DNA of 64,000 bases, taken from NCBI RefSeq assembly GCF_036002945.1, contig NZ_CP108529.1, positions 7,745,001 to 7,809,000 of the forward strand, given 5' to 3'. The position numbers were made by a program, and so were the translations under genes. The DNA is from Streptomyces sp. NBC_01224 (GTDB lineage Bacteria > Actinomycetota > Actinomycetes > Streptomycetales > Streptomycetaceae). Numbering within the stretch: position 1 is the first letter of the stretch; each line of letters starts with the position of its first letter. Shown piece by piece: positions 15,772 to 24,571 of this stretch. The notes under the pieces are model-generated. The model saw only the letters and a program-made list of their open reading frames with translations. It had not been told where the DNA came from and made no database searches.

Positions 15772-16431
15772 TTGCACATCCAGGAATGGCTGGAGACCGT
15801 CCCCGCGGTCAGCGTTTACGTCCTGGTGGGCGTCGTCATCGGGCTGGAGAGCCTTGGAATTCCGCTGCCTGGCGAGATCGTCCTGGTCAGCGCGGCGCTG
15901 TTGGCCGCCGGGCACGATGGAATCAACCCCTGGATCCTCGGGGCCTGCGCCTCGGCGGGCGCGGTCATCGGCGACTCGGTCGGATACGCCATCGGCCGCA
16001 AGGGCGGACGGCCGCTGCTCGCCCGGCTCGGCGGGAAGTTTCCCAAGCACTTCGGCGAGAGTCAGATCGGTATGGCGGAGCGGTCGTTCCAGAAGTGGGG
16101 CATGTGGGCGGTGTTCTTCGGCCGCTTCGTCGCACTGCTGCGGATCTTCGCGGGTCCGCTGGCCGGCGTCCTGCATATGCCGTACTGGAAATTCCTGATC
16201 GCCAACCTGCTCGGCGGCATCGTCTGGGCCGGTGGTACCACGGCCGTCGTCTACTCGGTGGGAGTGGTCGCCGAGGCCTGGCTCAAGCGGTTCTCCTACC
16301 TCGGCCTGGTCGTCGCGGTACTGATCGGTGTGACCTCGATGCTGGTGCTGAAGAACCGGGCCAAGAAGGCGGCGGCACAGGGGCCGGTCGTCTCCGCGCC
16401 CGACACGGGGACCGTACCGGTGGCGGACTGA
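15772..16431 (+). CDS. DedA-family membrane protein
   Basis: A 219-residue protein of the VTT/DedA superfamily. Features are the amphipathic re-entrant segment ESLGIPLPGEIVLVSAALLA (about 26-45), GDSVGYAIGRKGG (64-76), GRFVALLRIFAGPLAGV (about 122-138) with the conserved arginines, and a final span. DedA proteins affect lipid-carrier flipping and envelope homeostasis; undecaprenyl-phosphate recycling is one proposed role, which fits with uppP nearby. The start is TTG 15772 after GGGAGGAACC. Confidence 0.87.
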   Translation: MHIQEWLETVPAVSVYVLVGVVIGLESLGIPLPGEIVLVSAALLAAGHDGINPWILGACASAGAVIGDSVGYAIGRKGGRPLLARLGGKFPKHFGESQIGMAERSFQKWGMWAVFFGRFVALLRIFAGPLAGVLHMPYWKFLIANLLGGIVWAGGTTAVVYSVGVVAEAWLKRFSYLGLVVAVLIGVTSMLVLKNRAKKAAAQGPVVSAPDTGTVPVAD

Positions 16432-16538
16432 CCGGGCGTACCGCCGCGACCGACTGACCGGGGACGGTGCGGGCGCGCGGAAACGGCCGACGCTTCCGTT
16501 CGTCCGACCGCCCCCACTTTGGTTCCGTCGCGTTCCGC

Positions 16539-17069
16539 TCAGCTCTCGTGTGCCTGGCGGTGTGCCTTGGCCAGCTCCACATAGCCCACCGCGTTGAACT
16601 TGATCCCTTCCAGCTCCTCCTCGGTCAGCTGCCGCTTGACCTTGGCGGGTACGCCGGCGACGAGCGAGCCCGGGGGCACCTGCATCCCCTGTGGGACCAG
16701 CGCCTGCGCCGCGATCAGTGAACCGGCACCGATGCGGGCACCGTTGAGAACGGTGGACCCCATGCCGACCAGAACGTCGTCCTCGACGGTGCAGCCGTGG
16801 AGTACGGCGTTGTGCCCGACCGAGACGCGTTCGCCGACCGTGACGGGGAACCCGGGGTCGACATGGACGCTGCAGTTGTCCTGGATATTGCTGTCGGCGC
16901 CGATGACGATGGGACCGCAGTCGGCACGCAGTACTGCGTGATACCAGACGCTGGAACCCGCGGCCATTGTGATCTCACCGATCACGACCGATGTCGGTGC
17001 GGTGAAGGCCTCCGCATCGATGTCCGGCTCCTTGCCGCCCATTCCCGTGATCAACGCCTGCTCTGCCAT
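16539..17069 (-). CDS. Gamma-class carbonic anhydrase-like hexapeptide protein
   Basis: A 176-residue left-handed beta-helix protein. Repeating hexapeptides run through most of it. The histidines that hold zinc in gamma-carbonic anhydrases are in CSVHVDPG and in VGHNAVLHGC, spaced as expected. A C-terminal helix (LTEEELEGIKFNAVGYVELA) packs on the helix in this family. It may interconvert CO2 and bicarbonate, but some members act on acyl-CoA or have no measured activity. The start is ATG 17069, preceded by GGAACGG. Divergent from another hexapeptide protein. Confidence 0.86.
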   Translation of the reverse strand: MAEQALITGMGGKEPDIDAEAFTAPTSVVIGEITMAAGSSVWYHAVLRADCGPIVIGADSNIQDNCSVHVDPGFPVTVGERVSVGHNAVLHGCTVEDDVLVGMGSTVLNGARIGAGSLIAAQALVPQGMQVPPGSLVAGVPAKVKRQLTEEELEGIKFNAVGYVELAKAHRQAHES

Positions 17070-17251
17070 CGCCCGTTCCTCCGTGCCCCGGTGCTGTGCG
17101 GTCGCGGTCGTCCGATCGCAGCAGCTCGCTCGCCGCTGTTCGATCGCGTCAGAGGAACGGTATGCGACGGGCGGTGGAGCGCCGCCGAGTGGGGTGAACA
17201 TCACAGGCCGCCGCGGTGATCACGCCGGGCGCCGCCGACTACCGTGTGCGA

Positions 17252-18007
17252 GTGCCCAAGAACAGGAACACGTTCTCTTCCCTCGCCGCCTGGCGGCGGC
17301 GCGCCCTGTCCCGGGCCGTCCATCGCGGCTGGCGCTGGGTGCAGGAGTCGGGCGCGGTCACTGCTGAACACCCCGGCCGGCTGCGGTTCGGCCGGATCGG
17401 CGCAGGCACCCGTCTGGCCTTCCCGCAGGGCACGGTCTTCGGGGAGTCGTGGATCGAGCTCGGCGCCCACTGCGTGATCGGTGAACAGGTCACTCTGACG
17501 GCCGGACTCATGCCCGACCTGGACCTCGGATCCGAGCCGATCCTGACCCTGGGGGACGGAGTGGTGCTCGGCCGCGGCAGCCATGTCGTCGCCGACACCA
17601 AGGTGACCATCGGCTCGGACACGTACTGCGGGCCGTATGTCTACATCACGTCCACGAACCACAGTTACGACGATCCGCACGAGCCGGTCGGCAGACAGTG
17701 GCCCCGAATGGAGCCGGTCGCCATCGGGCCGGGCTGCTGGATCGGCACCGGAGCGGTGATCCTGCCCGGGGCCACGCTCGGGCGCAACGTGGTGGTCGCC
17801 GCGGGCGCGGTGGTACGGGGTGAGGTGCCCGACCATGCGGTGGTGGCCGGTGCTCCCGCCCGTGTCGTACGCAGTTGGGATCCGGAGAAGGGCTGGCAGC
17901 CGCCGCTGCGCACCCCTGCTCCGGTGCCGATCCCGTCGGGCGTCACGCCCGAGCAGCTGCTGGCCCTGGCGGAACCGGGCGAGGCATCGGGCCCGTCCGG
18001 CGACTGA
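17252..18007 (+). CDS. Hexapeptide-repeat acyltransferase
   Basis: A 251-residue protein whose residues about 45-215 form a left-handed beta-helix with the arrangement of xenobiotic/serine-type acetyltransferases. STNHSYDDPHEPVG carries the active-site histidine; CWIGTGAVILPGATLGRN and VVAAGAVVRGEVPDHAVV are the final coils. The first 40 residues are basic and Trp/Arg-rich. The acceptor is unknown; sugar or antibiotic acetylation is usual. I take GTG 17252 (VPKNRNTFSSL); GTGs at 17246 and 17216 are alternatives and none has a strong ribosome-binding site. Confidence 0.78.
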   Translation: MPKNRNTFSSLAAWRRRALSRAVHRGWRWVQESGAVTAEHPGRLRFGRIGAGTRLAFPQGTVFGESWIELGAHCVIGEQVTLTAGLMPDLDLGSEPILTLGDGVVLGRGSHVVADTKVTIGSDTYCGPYVYITSTNHSYDDPHEPVGRQWPRMEPVAIGPGCWIGTGAVILPGATLGRNVVVAAGAVVRGEVPDHAVVAGAPARVVRSWDPEKGWQPPLRTPAPVPIPSGVTPEQLLALAEPGEASGPSGD

Positions 18008-18029
18008 TGGGCGGTAGGGCGCCGGATGC

Positions 18030-18896
18030 TCAGCCGGTTGCCAGCAGCACCGTGCCGACCAGGGCGAGACCGGCCCCGGCCGCCTGCACGGCGCGCAGCC
18101 GTTCCTTGAGTACTCCGCGTGCGGCCAGGGCCGTGACCACCGGATAGAGCGAGGCGAGTACGGCGGCCACGGTGACCGGGCCGTGCTGTGCGGCTATCGA
18201 GTACGTGCCGTTGGCCGCGACATCCGCGAGCCCGACGAACGCCAGGGCGGGCAGCGCGGCCAGCACCACGGCGGCCCCGCCCTCCTCCGGCAGCGGGCGT
18301 GCCCCGCGGCGCACCGATATGTACAGGGCGCTGCCGCCCACCGCGATATTGGTGAGGCGCTGGACGAAGAGGGCCAGGAACAGCCCGGTCACCGTCGTGG
18401 ACGCCTCCGCGATCAGGGACATCACCGACCCGAAGCCGAACGCGGCGACCAGGGTCAGCAGCACCGCCCGGCGCTGTACCGGCGCCCCGCGCAACTGCGG
18501 ACCACCGGCGAGCACGATGCCCACCACGGCGACGCCGACCCCCGCGAACTGCAGCAGTCCAGGTCGCTCCCCGACGACAATCCCGACGCTCACCGGTACG
18601 GCGACACCCAGCGATCCGAGCGGAGAGACGACGCCCATCGGGCCGAGAGCCAGGGCCTTGTAGAAGCTCAGCATCGCAACCGGTCCGACGGCGCCCGCCG
18701 CGACGGCGAACCATAGCTGCGGGCCCGCCTCGCTCCAGCCGCCGGTCGCGATCACGATGACGCCGAGCACCACGGCCGCGGCGGTCTGCGAGACGACGAC
18801 CACGGTGAGCGCGGGCGTACGTCGCGTGAGCAGCCCGCCGCCGAAGTCGGCCAGTCCCCAGAGCAGGCTGGTGGCCAGGGCGAACAGTGCTGTCAT
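18030..18896 (-). CDS. EamA/DMT-family transporter
   Basis: A 288-residue protein with ten predicted membrane spans in two EamA halves (about 5-135 and 148-285). Conserved features are LWGLADFGGGLLTRR in span 1, LGSLGVAVPVSVGIVVGERP at the end of the first half and the matching LASLYPVVTALAARGVLKERL in the second. These transporters export amino acids or other metabolites. It is divergent from an XRE-cupin regulator, 93 bases away, which probably controls it and may sense its cargo. Confidence 0.87.
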   Translation of the reverse strand: MTALFALATSLLWGLADFGGGLLTRRTPALTVVVVSQTAAAVVLGVIVIATGGWSEAGPQLWFAVAAGAVGPVAMLSFYKALALGPMGVVSPLGSLGVAVPVSVGIVVGERPGLLQFAGVGVAVVGIVLAGGPQLRGAPVQRRAVLLTLVAAFGFGSVMSLIAEASTTVTGLFLALFVQRLTNIAVGGSALYISVRRGARPLPEEGGAAVVLAALPALAFVGLADVAANGTYSIAAQHGPVTVAAVLASLYPVVTALAARGVLKERLRAVQAAGAGLALVGTVLLATG

Positions 18897-18989
18897 TGCA
18901 TGCCTCGCAGTACAGTGCGATGAACGGTTGGGTGCACCACACCGTAGTGCAGTATTTTCGACCCTGTCATCCAGAATATTGGACGGAAT

Positions 18990-19562
18990 GTGTCTGACCT
19001 CGATCAGCTCACCCAGTCGCTCGCGCGCAATCTCAAGCGCTGGCGGGGGGAACGCGGCTTCACTCTGGACGCACTCGCCGCCCGTGCCGGGGTCAGCCGC
19101 GGAATGATCATCCAGATCGAGCAGGCCCGCACCAACCCGAGCGTCGGCACCACGGTCAAGCTCGCCGACGCGCTGGGCGTCAGCATCACGACACTGCTCG
19201 ACTACGAGCAGGGCTCACCGGTCCGGCTGGTGCCCGAGAGTCAGGCGGTGCGCATGTGGTCCACGGAGGCGGGCAGTTCCACCATGCTGCTCGTCGGTAC
19301 GGAGGCCAGAGGGCCGCTCGAACTCTGGTCATGGCGCCTGATGCCGGGTGACAGCAGTGCCTCCGACCCGCACCCCGAGGGCACGGTCGAGCTGCTCCAC
19401 GTCACCGCGGGCGAGCTCACCCTGATCGTCGACGGAACCTCGTACTCCGTACCCGCCGGCGGGTCCGCCACGTTCGAGGCACATCATCCGCACGCCTACC
19501 GCAACGACGGCTCCGAGCCGACCGAGGTCACCATGGCGGTCTCCATCCCGCCCGTACGGTGA
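18990..19562 (+). CDS. XRE-cupin transcriptional regulator
   Basis: A 190-residue regulator with an N-terminal Cro/C1 HTH (about 10-70: RGFTLDALAARAGVSRGMI, TNPSVGTTVKLADALGVSI) and a C-terminal cupin barrel (about 110-185) with DPHPEGTVELLHVTAGELTL and HHPHAYRN. Such proteins bind small metabolites in the cupin domain. It reads from GTG 18990, divergent from the EamA gene. The 93-bp gap has an imperfect repeat (TGCAC at 18933 and GTGCA at 18947) that could be part of its operator. Confidence 0.88.
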   Translation: MSDLDQLTQSLARNLKRWRGERGFTLDALAARAGVSRGMIIQIEQARTNPSVGTTVKLADALGVSITTLLDYEQGSPVRLVPESQAVRMWSTEAGSSTMLLVGTEARGPLELWSWRLMPGDSSASDPHPEGTVELLHVTAGELTLIVDGTSYSVPAGGSATFEAHHPHAYRNDGSEPTEVTMAVSIPPVR

Positions 19563-19606
19563 GACGGTCAACCGGCCGCCTTCGAGACGCTGTTAGCGTT
19601 GCGTGC

Positions 19607-20167
19607 ATGCGCGCACCCATCGGATCCTTCGAGAATGCCTGCCCGGCGGTCGACCGCCTCGACCTGCTCACCGAGCCCGTCGCCGCAGCCGTGAGCGAAG
19701 GCTGGGGCGGGGTCCCCGCCGCGCAGATCATCCACGTCGACACGGATCCGGCCATCGCCGACACGGCGGTCTTCGTCGAGCACCACGGCGCGGAACTGCT
19801 CGACCGGTCGGCCAACTGCGTCGTGGTAGCGGGCAAGCGCGGCGGCGAAGTGACGCTGGCGGCCTGCCTGGTCCTCTCCCACTCCCGTGTCGACGTGAAC
19901 GGCGCGGTCCGCAAGCACCTGGGCGCACGCAAGGCGTCCTTCGCCCCGATGGACACGGCAGTGGGTGAGACCGGCATGGAGTACGGCGGAATCACGCCGA
20001 TCGGACTCCCGGCCGCTTGGCCGCTGCTGATCGATCCCGCCGTCGTCGACGAGGAATGGGTACTGATCGGCAGCGGCAGCCGGCGGGGCAAGCTGATCGT
20101 CCAGGGCAAGGCGCTGGCGGCGCTGCCGGGCGCGGTGGTCGTCGAGGGTCTGGGCGTGAGGGGCTGA
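19607..20167 (+). CDS. YbaK/aminoacyl-tRNA deacylase-like protein
   Basis: A 186-residue protein with the YbaK/ProX fold, which hydrolyses mischarged aminoacyl-tRNA in trans. Supporting stretches are ANCVVVAGKRGGEVTLAACL (about 66-85), VRKHLGARKASFAP, and the GGITPIGLPAAWPLLID segment near the C-terminal third, a hallmark of the fold. No tRNA-synthetase domain is attached. I chose ATG 19607 (MRAPIGSFENA). The exact mischarged pair (Cys-tRNAPro, Ala-tRNAPro or other) cannot be decided from sequence. Confidence 0.82.
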   Translation: MRAPIGSFENACPAVDRLDLLTEPVAAAVSEGWGGVPAAQIIHVDTDPAIADTAVFVEHHGAELLDRSANCVVVAGKRGGEVTLAACLVLSHSRVDVNGAVRKHLGARKASFAPMDTAVGETGMEYGGITPIGLPAAWPLLIDPAVVDEEWVLIGSGSRRGKLIVQGKALAALPGAVVVEGLGVRG

Positions 20168-20172
20168 GGTTC

Positions 20173-21024
20173 TCAGCCGTGCGCTCGGCAGAGGGCCTGA
20201 ACAGGCACTCCGCCCCGATGTGACGACAGCCAGCGGGACGCGAAGTCGACGGCGTCGGTGAAGCGGAAGAGCCGACTCGTCGACGACCCCACCGGGCCGA
20301 TGCGGACAGCCGCACCGTTGCCCGAGCGGGCGAAGTCCGCTCCCAGGGCCGCGAAGTCGCTGTCGTCCAGCGCGACGTCCTCGTACTCCCACCACTGGCG
20401 CCGGCCCCCGGCCGTCACCACGCAGCGATAGGTGCGTCGGGGCGGGGCGGGCACCCGGTACTCGCCGAGATGGAACGCGGTGCAGGTGTCGAACCCGGTG
20501 CCCAGCAGGAGCACTTGGGCCCGCAGGTCGTAGAGCCGGGCCAACGGGGAGTCCTCGCCGAGATGGCAGTCGGGGCGGTGGTGCGCCACCAGTTTCCGGG
20601 CCGAGGGGCCGAGCGCGGCGAAGGATGTCTGGGGGTGGACGCTGCGCGCCGCCCCCTCGGTGAGCCGCACGGCCTCCGCGAGGCGGCCCATCGACGGTGC
20701 GGCCGACGTCGCCGGGTCGAAGGGCGGCATGCTCGCCCGTACGGCATCCCGGGCCCGGTCGGTGAGACCGCGCACCCGGTCGAGGTAGTGCGGGGAGGTG
20801 TCGGAGTTCTCCGGGGTGAAGGCCGGGACGACAAGGGTGCCGTGCCCGCCGAGGGCGTCCCGTAACGCGGTGACCACCGCCCGGACCCCGCCGCTCACCG
20901 ATCCCACCGCACGCATCGACGCATGCACCAGTAGGATGCCGTTCCGCTCCACTCCCAGCTCGGACAGTTGCCCCGCAAGCGCGGTTGGGCTGTGGCGGAC
21001 GGTCGGCGCAGTCGTAGTACTCAC
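20173..21024 (-). CDS. Aminoglycoside 3-N-acetyltransferase (AAC(3)) family protein
   Basis: A 283-residue protein with the AAC(3) fold. The start LLVHASMRAVGSVSGG (about 31-46), GTLVVPAFTPENSDTSP (62-78), and the strongly conserved HPQTSFAALGPSAR (about 128-141) are all present, as is LLLGTGFDTCTAFHLGEYR (about 170-188). The family uses acetyl-CoA to modify the 3-amino group of aminoglycosides, but chromosomal actinomycete members often have other or unknown substrates, so resistance is not implied. The start is GTG 21024. No aminoglycoside biosynthesis gene is nearby. Confidence 0.85.
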   Translation of the reverse strand: MSTTTAPTVRHSPTALAGQLSELGVERNGILLVHASMRAVGSVSGGVRAVVTALRDALGGHGTLVVPAFTPENSDTSPHYLDRVRGLTDRARDAVRASMPPFDPATSAAPSMGRLAEAVRLTEGAARSVHPQTSFAALGPSARKLVAHHRPDCHLGEDSPLARLYDLRAQVLLLGTGFDTCTAFHLGEYRVPAPPRRTYRCVVTAGGRRQWWEYEDVALDDSDFAALGADFARSGNGAAVRIGPVGSSTSRLFRFTDAVDFASRWLSSHRGGVPVQALCRAHG

Positions 21025-21098
21025 AGCGGGTCATTCTCCCAGCCGGGCGCCGAGTGTGACACCACGCACATTCGGACGAGAGGCGGAGGGTGCTGCGG

Positions 21099-21509
21099 CT
21101 ACCGGCTCAGCGCGGGAATCTCGATGGCCGGGCAGCGGTCCATGACCATGTCGACCCCGGCCGCCCGCGTGCGGTCGTACGCCTCGGTGTCGACCACGCC
21201 GAGCTGGAACCAGACCGCCTTCGCGCCCGCCGCCACCGCATCGTCGGCCACGCCGCCCGCAAGCTCACTGTTGACGAAGACGTCCACCACATCGACCGGG
21301 AACGGTATGTCGGCCAGCGAGGCGTAGCCGTCCTCGCCATGGACCCGCTCCGCCTTCGGGTGCACCGGGACCACTCGCTTGCCGAAGCGCTGAAGCACCT
21401 CGGCGACGCCGTAGGCCGCGCGCGACGGGTTGTTGGACAGGCCCACCACCGCCCAGGTCTCGCCCGTGTCCCGGAGAATCCTGCGGATCGTCTCTGCGTC
21501 TGCGTACAT
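21099..21509 (-). CDS. CoA-binding (Rossmann) protein
   Basis: A 136-residue stand-alone CoA-binding domain like E. coli YccU. WAVVGLSNNPSRAAYGVAEV (about 17-36), PVHPKAERVHGEDGYASLAD and VDVVDVFVNSELAGG are the conserved segments; AVWFQLGVVDTEAYDRTRAAG and the terminal DRCPAIE are also typical. It probably binds CoA or a nucleotide; no reaction is known. The start is ATG 21509, divergent from the YigZ gene. Confidence 0.86.
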   Translation of the reverse strand: MYADAETIRRILRDTGETWAVVGLSNNPSRAAYGVAEVLQRFGKRVVPVHPKAERVHGEDGYASLADIPFPVDVVDVFVNSELAGGVADDAVAAGAKAVWFQLGVVDTEAYDRTRAAGVDMVMDRCPAIEIPALSR

Positions 21510-21567
21510 GACCGGGACAACGGACAGCGGCCCCGGACCATTCCCGGCCGGGGCATAGGGTGGCCGG

Positions 21568-22194
21568 ATGCAGGAGCAGTACCGGACAGTCGCCCGAGCG
21601 GGCGTGCACGAGACCGAGATCAACAGGTCGCGCTTCATCTGCGCGCTCGCCCCCGCCGCCACCGAGCAGGAGGCGCAGGACTTCGTCGCACGCATCCGCA
21701 GGGAGCATCCGACCGCCACCCACAACTGCTTCGCCTACGTGATCGGCGCCGACGCCTCCGTGCAGAAGGCGAGCGACGACGGAGAGCCCGGTGGCACCGC
21801 GGGCGTACCCATGCTGCAGATGCTGACACGCCGTGAGATGCGGTACGTCGTCGCCGTCGTCACCCGCTACTACGGCGGCGTGAAGCTCGGTGCGGGCGGA
21901 CTGATCCGGGCGTACGGGGGAGTGGTCGGGGAGGCCCTCGATGAACTCGGCACCATCACCCGGCAGCGGTTCCGCCTTGCCACGATCACCGTCGGCCATG
22001 AGCGCGCGGGCAAGCTGGAGAACGACTTGCGAGCCACCGGGCGGAGTGTCCGGGAGGTCCGCTACGCGGAGGCCGTCGTCATCGAGATCGGGTTGCCGGA
22101 CGCCGATGTCGAGGGATTCCGCGGCTGGCTGGCGGACGCGACAGCCGGCGAGGCCGAGCTGGAACTGGGCGGCGAGGCGTACGGGGACGCCTGA
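21568..22194 (+). CDS. YigZ/IMPACT-family protein
   Basis: A 208-residue protein with the UPF0029 (IMPACT N-terminal) domain in residues 10-125 and a small C-terminal domain. Hallmarks are EINRSRFICALAP, THNCFAYVIG, SDDGEPGGTAGVPMLQML and VVTRYYGGVKLGAGGLIRAY. Bacterial YigZ proteins are widespread; a link to stalled-translation quality control is proposed but not settled. The start is ATG 21568, divergent from the CoA-binding protein. Confidence 0.9.
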   Translation: MQEQYRTVARAGVHETEINRSRFICALAPAATEQEAQDFVARIRREHPTATHNCFAYVIGADASVQKASDDGEPGGTAGVPMLQMLTRREMRYVVAVVTRYYGGVKLGAGGLIRAYGGVVGEALDELGTITRQRFRLATITVGHERAGKLENDLRATGRSVREVRYAEAVVIEIGLPDADVEGFRGWLADATAGEAELELGGEAYGDA

Positions 22195-22275
22195 CCGGGT
22201 CCCCACGTCCCCACAGATGTCCCCGGGGCCCCGGGTGCCGCCGGCGACTGATCCGCCGCACGGGACAATGGGCGC

Positions 22276-23223
22276 ATGACCCTACTCCTGACCAGCAGTG
22301 ATCTCTTGGCCGTCCTCGATCCGGAGGCCTCGCTGAAGGCCCTGCGAGAGGGCTTCTGCCAAGCCGATTCCTCGACGGTCACCGGGCAGCGCGTGCGCAC
22401 GGATCTGCCCTTCCCGGGCACGGCGACGGCCCTGATACCCGGGCTGCTGCCAGGCGTTGATGCGTACACCGTCAAGGTCAATGCCAAATTCCCCGGCGCC
22501 CGGCCGGCGCTGCGCGGTGTGATCTGTCTGCACAGCGGCCGGGACGGCGAACTCCTCGCCCTCCTCGACTCCGCCACCGTCACGGCATGGCGGACCGGAC
22601 TGGCCGCCGCCCTCGGCACTCATGTCATCGCCGCTCCCGACCCTGCGGGCGAAGCGGTGCTGGGCGTCGTCGGCGCGGGCGCGCAGGCCGAGATCATGGT
22701 CCGGGGACTGCGGAGCCTGCGGACCTTCCGCGATCTCGTGGTGCACGACACCGACCCGGAACGCGCAGCGGAATTCGCTGCCCGGCACCACGGCCGGGTC
22801 CTCGGCTCCGCGACCGAAATCGCTGCGGCCACGGATGTCGTCCTGCTCTCCACCTGGTCATCCACACCCGTGCTGAGCCTTGCCGACAGCCACCCCGGAC
22901 AGCACTTCACCACGCTCGGCGCCGATGAACCCGGCAAGCAGGAACTCTCCGCCGACCTGCTCGCCGCTGCCCTCCTCGTCGTCGACGACCGTGAGCAGGC
23001 CGCGGCGATGGGCGCCCTTGCCGCAGCGGGGCTGCCGGCCACCGCCGCGGACGCCACCCTCGGTGAACTGCTCGGCGGCGCGCATCCCGGCCGCACCTGC
23101 GGCACGTCCCGTTCCGTCTACGCACCCGTCGGGCTCCCCTGGCAGGACCTGGCCGTCGCCTGGGACGCGTACCGGCAGGCGGAACGGCTCTCGGTCGGAA
23201 CCCGGATCGATCTTCTCGGCTGA
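22276..23223 (+). CDS. Ornithine cyclodeaminase/mu-crystallin family protein
   Basis: A 315-residue NAD(P)-dependent enzyme of the OCD/mu-crystallin superfamily. Key parts are YTVKVNAKFPG (lysine at the substrate site), LLDSATVTAWRTGLAAALGT, the Rossmann loop GVVGAGAQAEIMVRGL (about 131-146), and DVVLLSTWSSTPV followed by HFTTLGADEPGKQEL. The family includes ornithine cyclodeaminase, alanine dehydrogenase and ketimine reductases; the pocket residues do not allow a choice here. Same strand as the sbcDC operon but about 180 bases upstream. Confidence 0.82.
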   Translation: MTLLLTSSDLLAVLDPEASLKALREGFCQADSSTVTGQRVRTDLPFPGTATALIPGLLPGVDAYTVKVNAKFPGARPALRGVICLHSGRDGELLALLDSATVTAWRTGLAAALGTHVIAAPDPAGEAVLGVVGAGAQAEIMVRGLRSLRTFRDLVVHDTDPERAAEFAARHHGRVLGSATEIAAATDVVLLSTWSSTPVLSLADSHPGQHFTTLGADEPGKQELSADLLAAALLVVDDREQAAAMGALAAAGLPATAADATLGELLGGAHPGRTCGTSRSVYAPVGLPWQDLAVAWDAYRQAERLSVGTRIDLLG

Positions 23224-23404
23224 AGGCCCCGGCGGCGGTCGGCGGTGGTGGGAGACTGTGGTCGGTGAGGAAACAGGGGCTCACCGGTGTCGACGTGGTC
23301 GGTGCAGAGAACGAAGGGCCGTGCCGGCCCGGTGTGATCACGGTGCGCGGCAGACCCGGGCCCCAGGGGCGGAGGAAGAGAACAATGCAGGTCGGAGCCG
23401 GCTC

Positions 23405-24571
23405 TTGAGGATTCTGCACACGTCGGACTGGCACCTGGGGCGGTCGTTCCACCGGGTCTCCCTGCTCGAAGCCCAGGCCGCGTACCTGGACCACTTGGTC
23501 GCGACGGTGCGCGAGCACGAGGTCGACGTGGTCCTCGTCGCGGGTGATGTGTACGACAGGGCCGTCCCGCCGCTGTCCGCGGTCGAGCTCTTCGACGATG
23601 CATTGCACCGGCTCGCCGCCGCCGGTGTGCCCACCGTGATGATCTCCGGGAACCATGACTCCGCACGCAGGCTGGGCGTCGGCGCAGGCCTGATCGGGCG
23701 GGCCGGAATCCATCTGCGTACCGACCCCGCCCGCTGCGCCACCCCCGTCGTCCTGCGCGACGCGTACGGCGACGTGGCGTTCTACGGACTGCCCTACCTG
23801 GAACCGGCCCTGGTGAAGGATGTCTTCAAGGCGGAGCGCGCCGGGCACGAGGCGGTGCTGACCGCAGCCATGGACCGGGTACGCGCCGACCTCGCGAGCC
23901 GCCCGGGCACCACCCGGTCCGTGGTGCTCGCCCACGCCTTCGTCGCGGGCGGCGAGCCCAGCGACAGCGAGCGCGACATCACCGTCGGCGGGGTGGCCGC
24001 CGTACCCGCCGGAGTCTTCGACGGCGTCGACTACGTGGCGCTCGGGCATCTGCACGGCTGCCAGACCGTCACCGATCGGGTCCGTTACTCGGGCTCGCCG
24101 CTCGCGTACTCCTTCTCCGAGGCCGCCCACCGCAAGACGATGTGGCTGATCGATCTCGACGCCTCGGGAACGATCGCCGCCGAGCGCATCGACTGCCCGG
24201 TGCCCCGTCCGCTCGCCAGACTCCGCGGCCGCCTCGACACCCTCATCGATGACCCCGCGCTGGAGCAGCACCAGCAATCCTGGGTGGAGGCCACGCTCAC
24301 CGACCCGGTGCGCCCGGTCGAGCCCATGGCCCGCCTCGTCGAGCGGTTCCCGCACACACTCAGTCTCGTATTCGAACCCGACCGGGCCCCCGACGACCCG
24401 CTCGCCTCGTACGCACAGCGCCTCAAGGGGCGCGACGACCAGCAGATCGCGGAGGACTTCGTGGCACATGTGCGGGGCGGGTCCGCAGCGGACGAGCGGG
24501 AGCGAACGGTGCTGCGCGGCGCCTTCGACCACGTGCGGGTGGACGACAGCGTGCGCGAGGTGAACCGTTGA
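23405..24571 (+). CDS. sbcD: SbcCD nuclease, subunit D
   Basis: A 388-residue Mre11-type nuclease that, with SbcC, cuts hairpins and processes DNA ends during repair. The phosphodiesterase motifs are clear: LHTSDWHLGRSFHRVSL (2-20), VVLVAGDVYDRAVPP, MISGNHDSARRLGVG, and DYVALGHLHGCQTV, each carrying the metal-binding Asp/His/Asn. The C-terminal capping domain runs from about 280. I take TTG 23405 (MRILHTSDW). The last codons overlap the sbcC start by four bases (TTGA), so the two are translationally coupled. Confidence 0.94.
   Translation: MRILHTSDWHLGRSFHRVSLLEAQAAYLDHLVATVREHEVDVVLVAGDVYDRAVPPLSAVELFDDALHRLAAAGVPTVMISGNHDSARRLGVGAGLIGRAGIHLRTDPARCATPVVLRDAYGDVAFYGLPYLEPALVKDVFKAERAGHEAVLTAAMDRVRADLASRPGTTRSVVLAHAFVAGGEPSDSERDITVGGVAAVPAGVFDGVDYVALGHLHGCQTVTDRVRYSGSPLAYSFSEAAHRKTMWLIDLDASGTIAAERIDCPVPRPLARLRGRLDTLIDDPALEQHQQSWVEATLTDPVRPVEPMARLVERFPHTLSLVFEPDRAPDDPLASYAQRLKGRDDQQIAEDFVAHVRGGSAADERERTVLRGAFDHVRVDDSVREVNR

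Noticed and set aside
20173..21024. Calling the AAC(3)-like gene an acquired resistance gene
   Set aside because: It is normal chromosomal sequence with no mobile element beside it, and many actinomycete members of the family do not confer aminoglycoside resistance.
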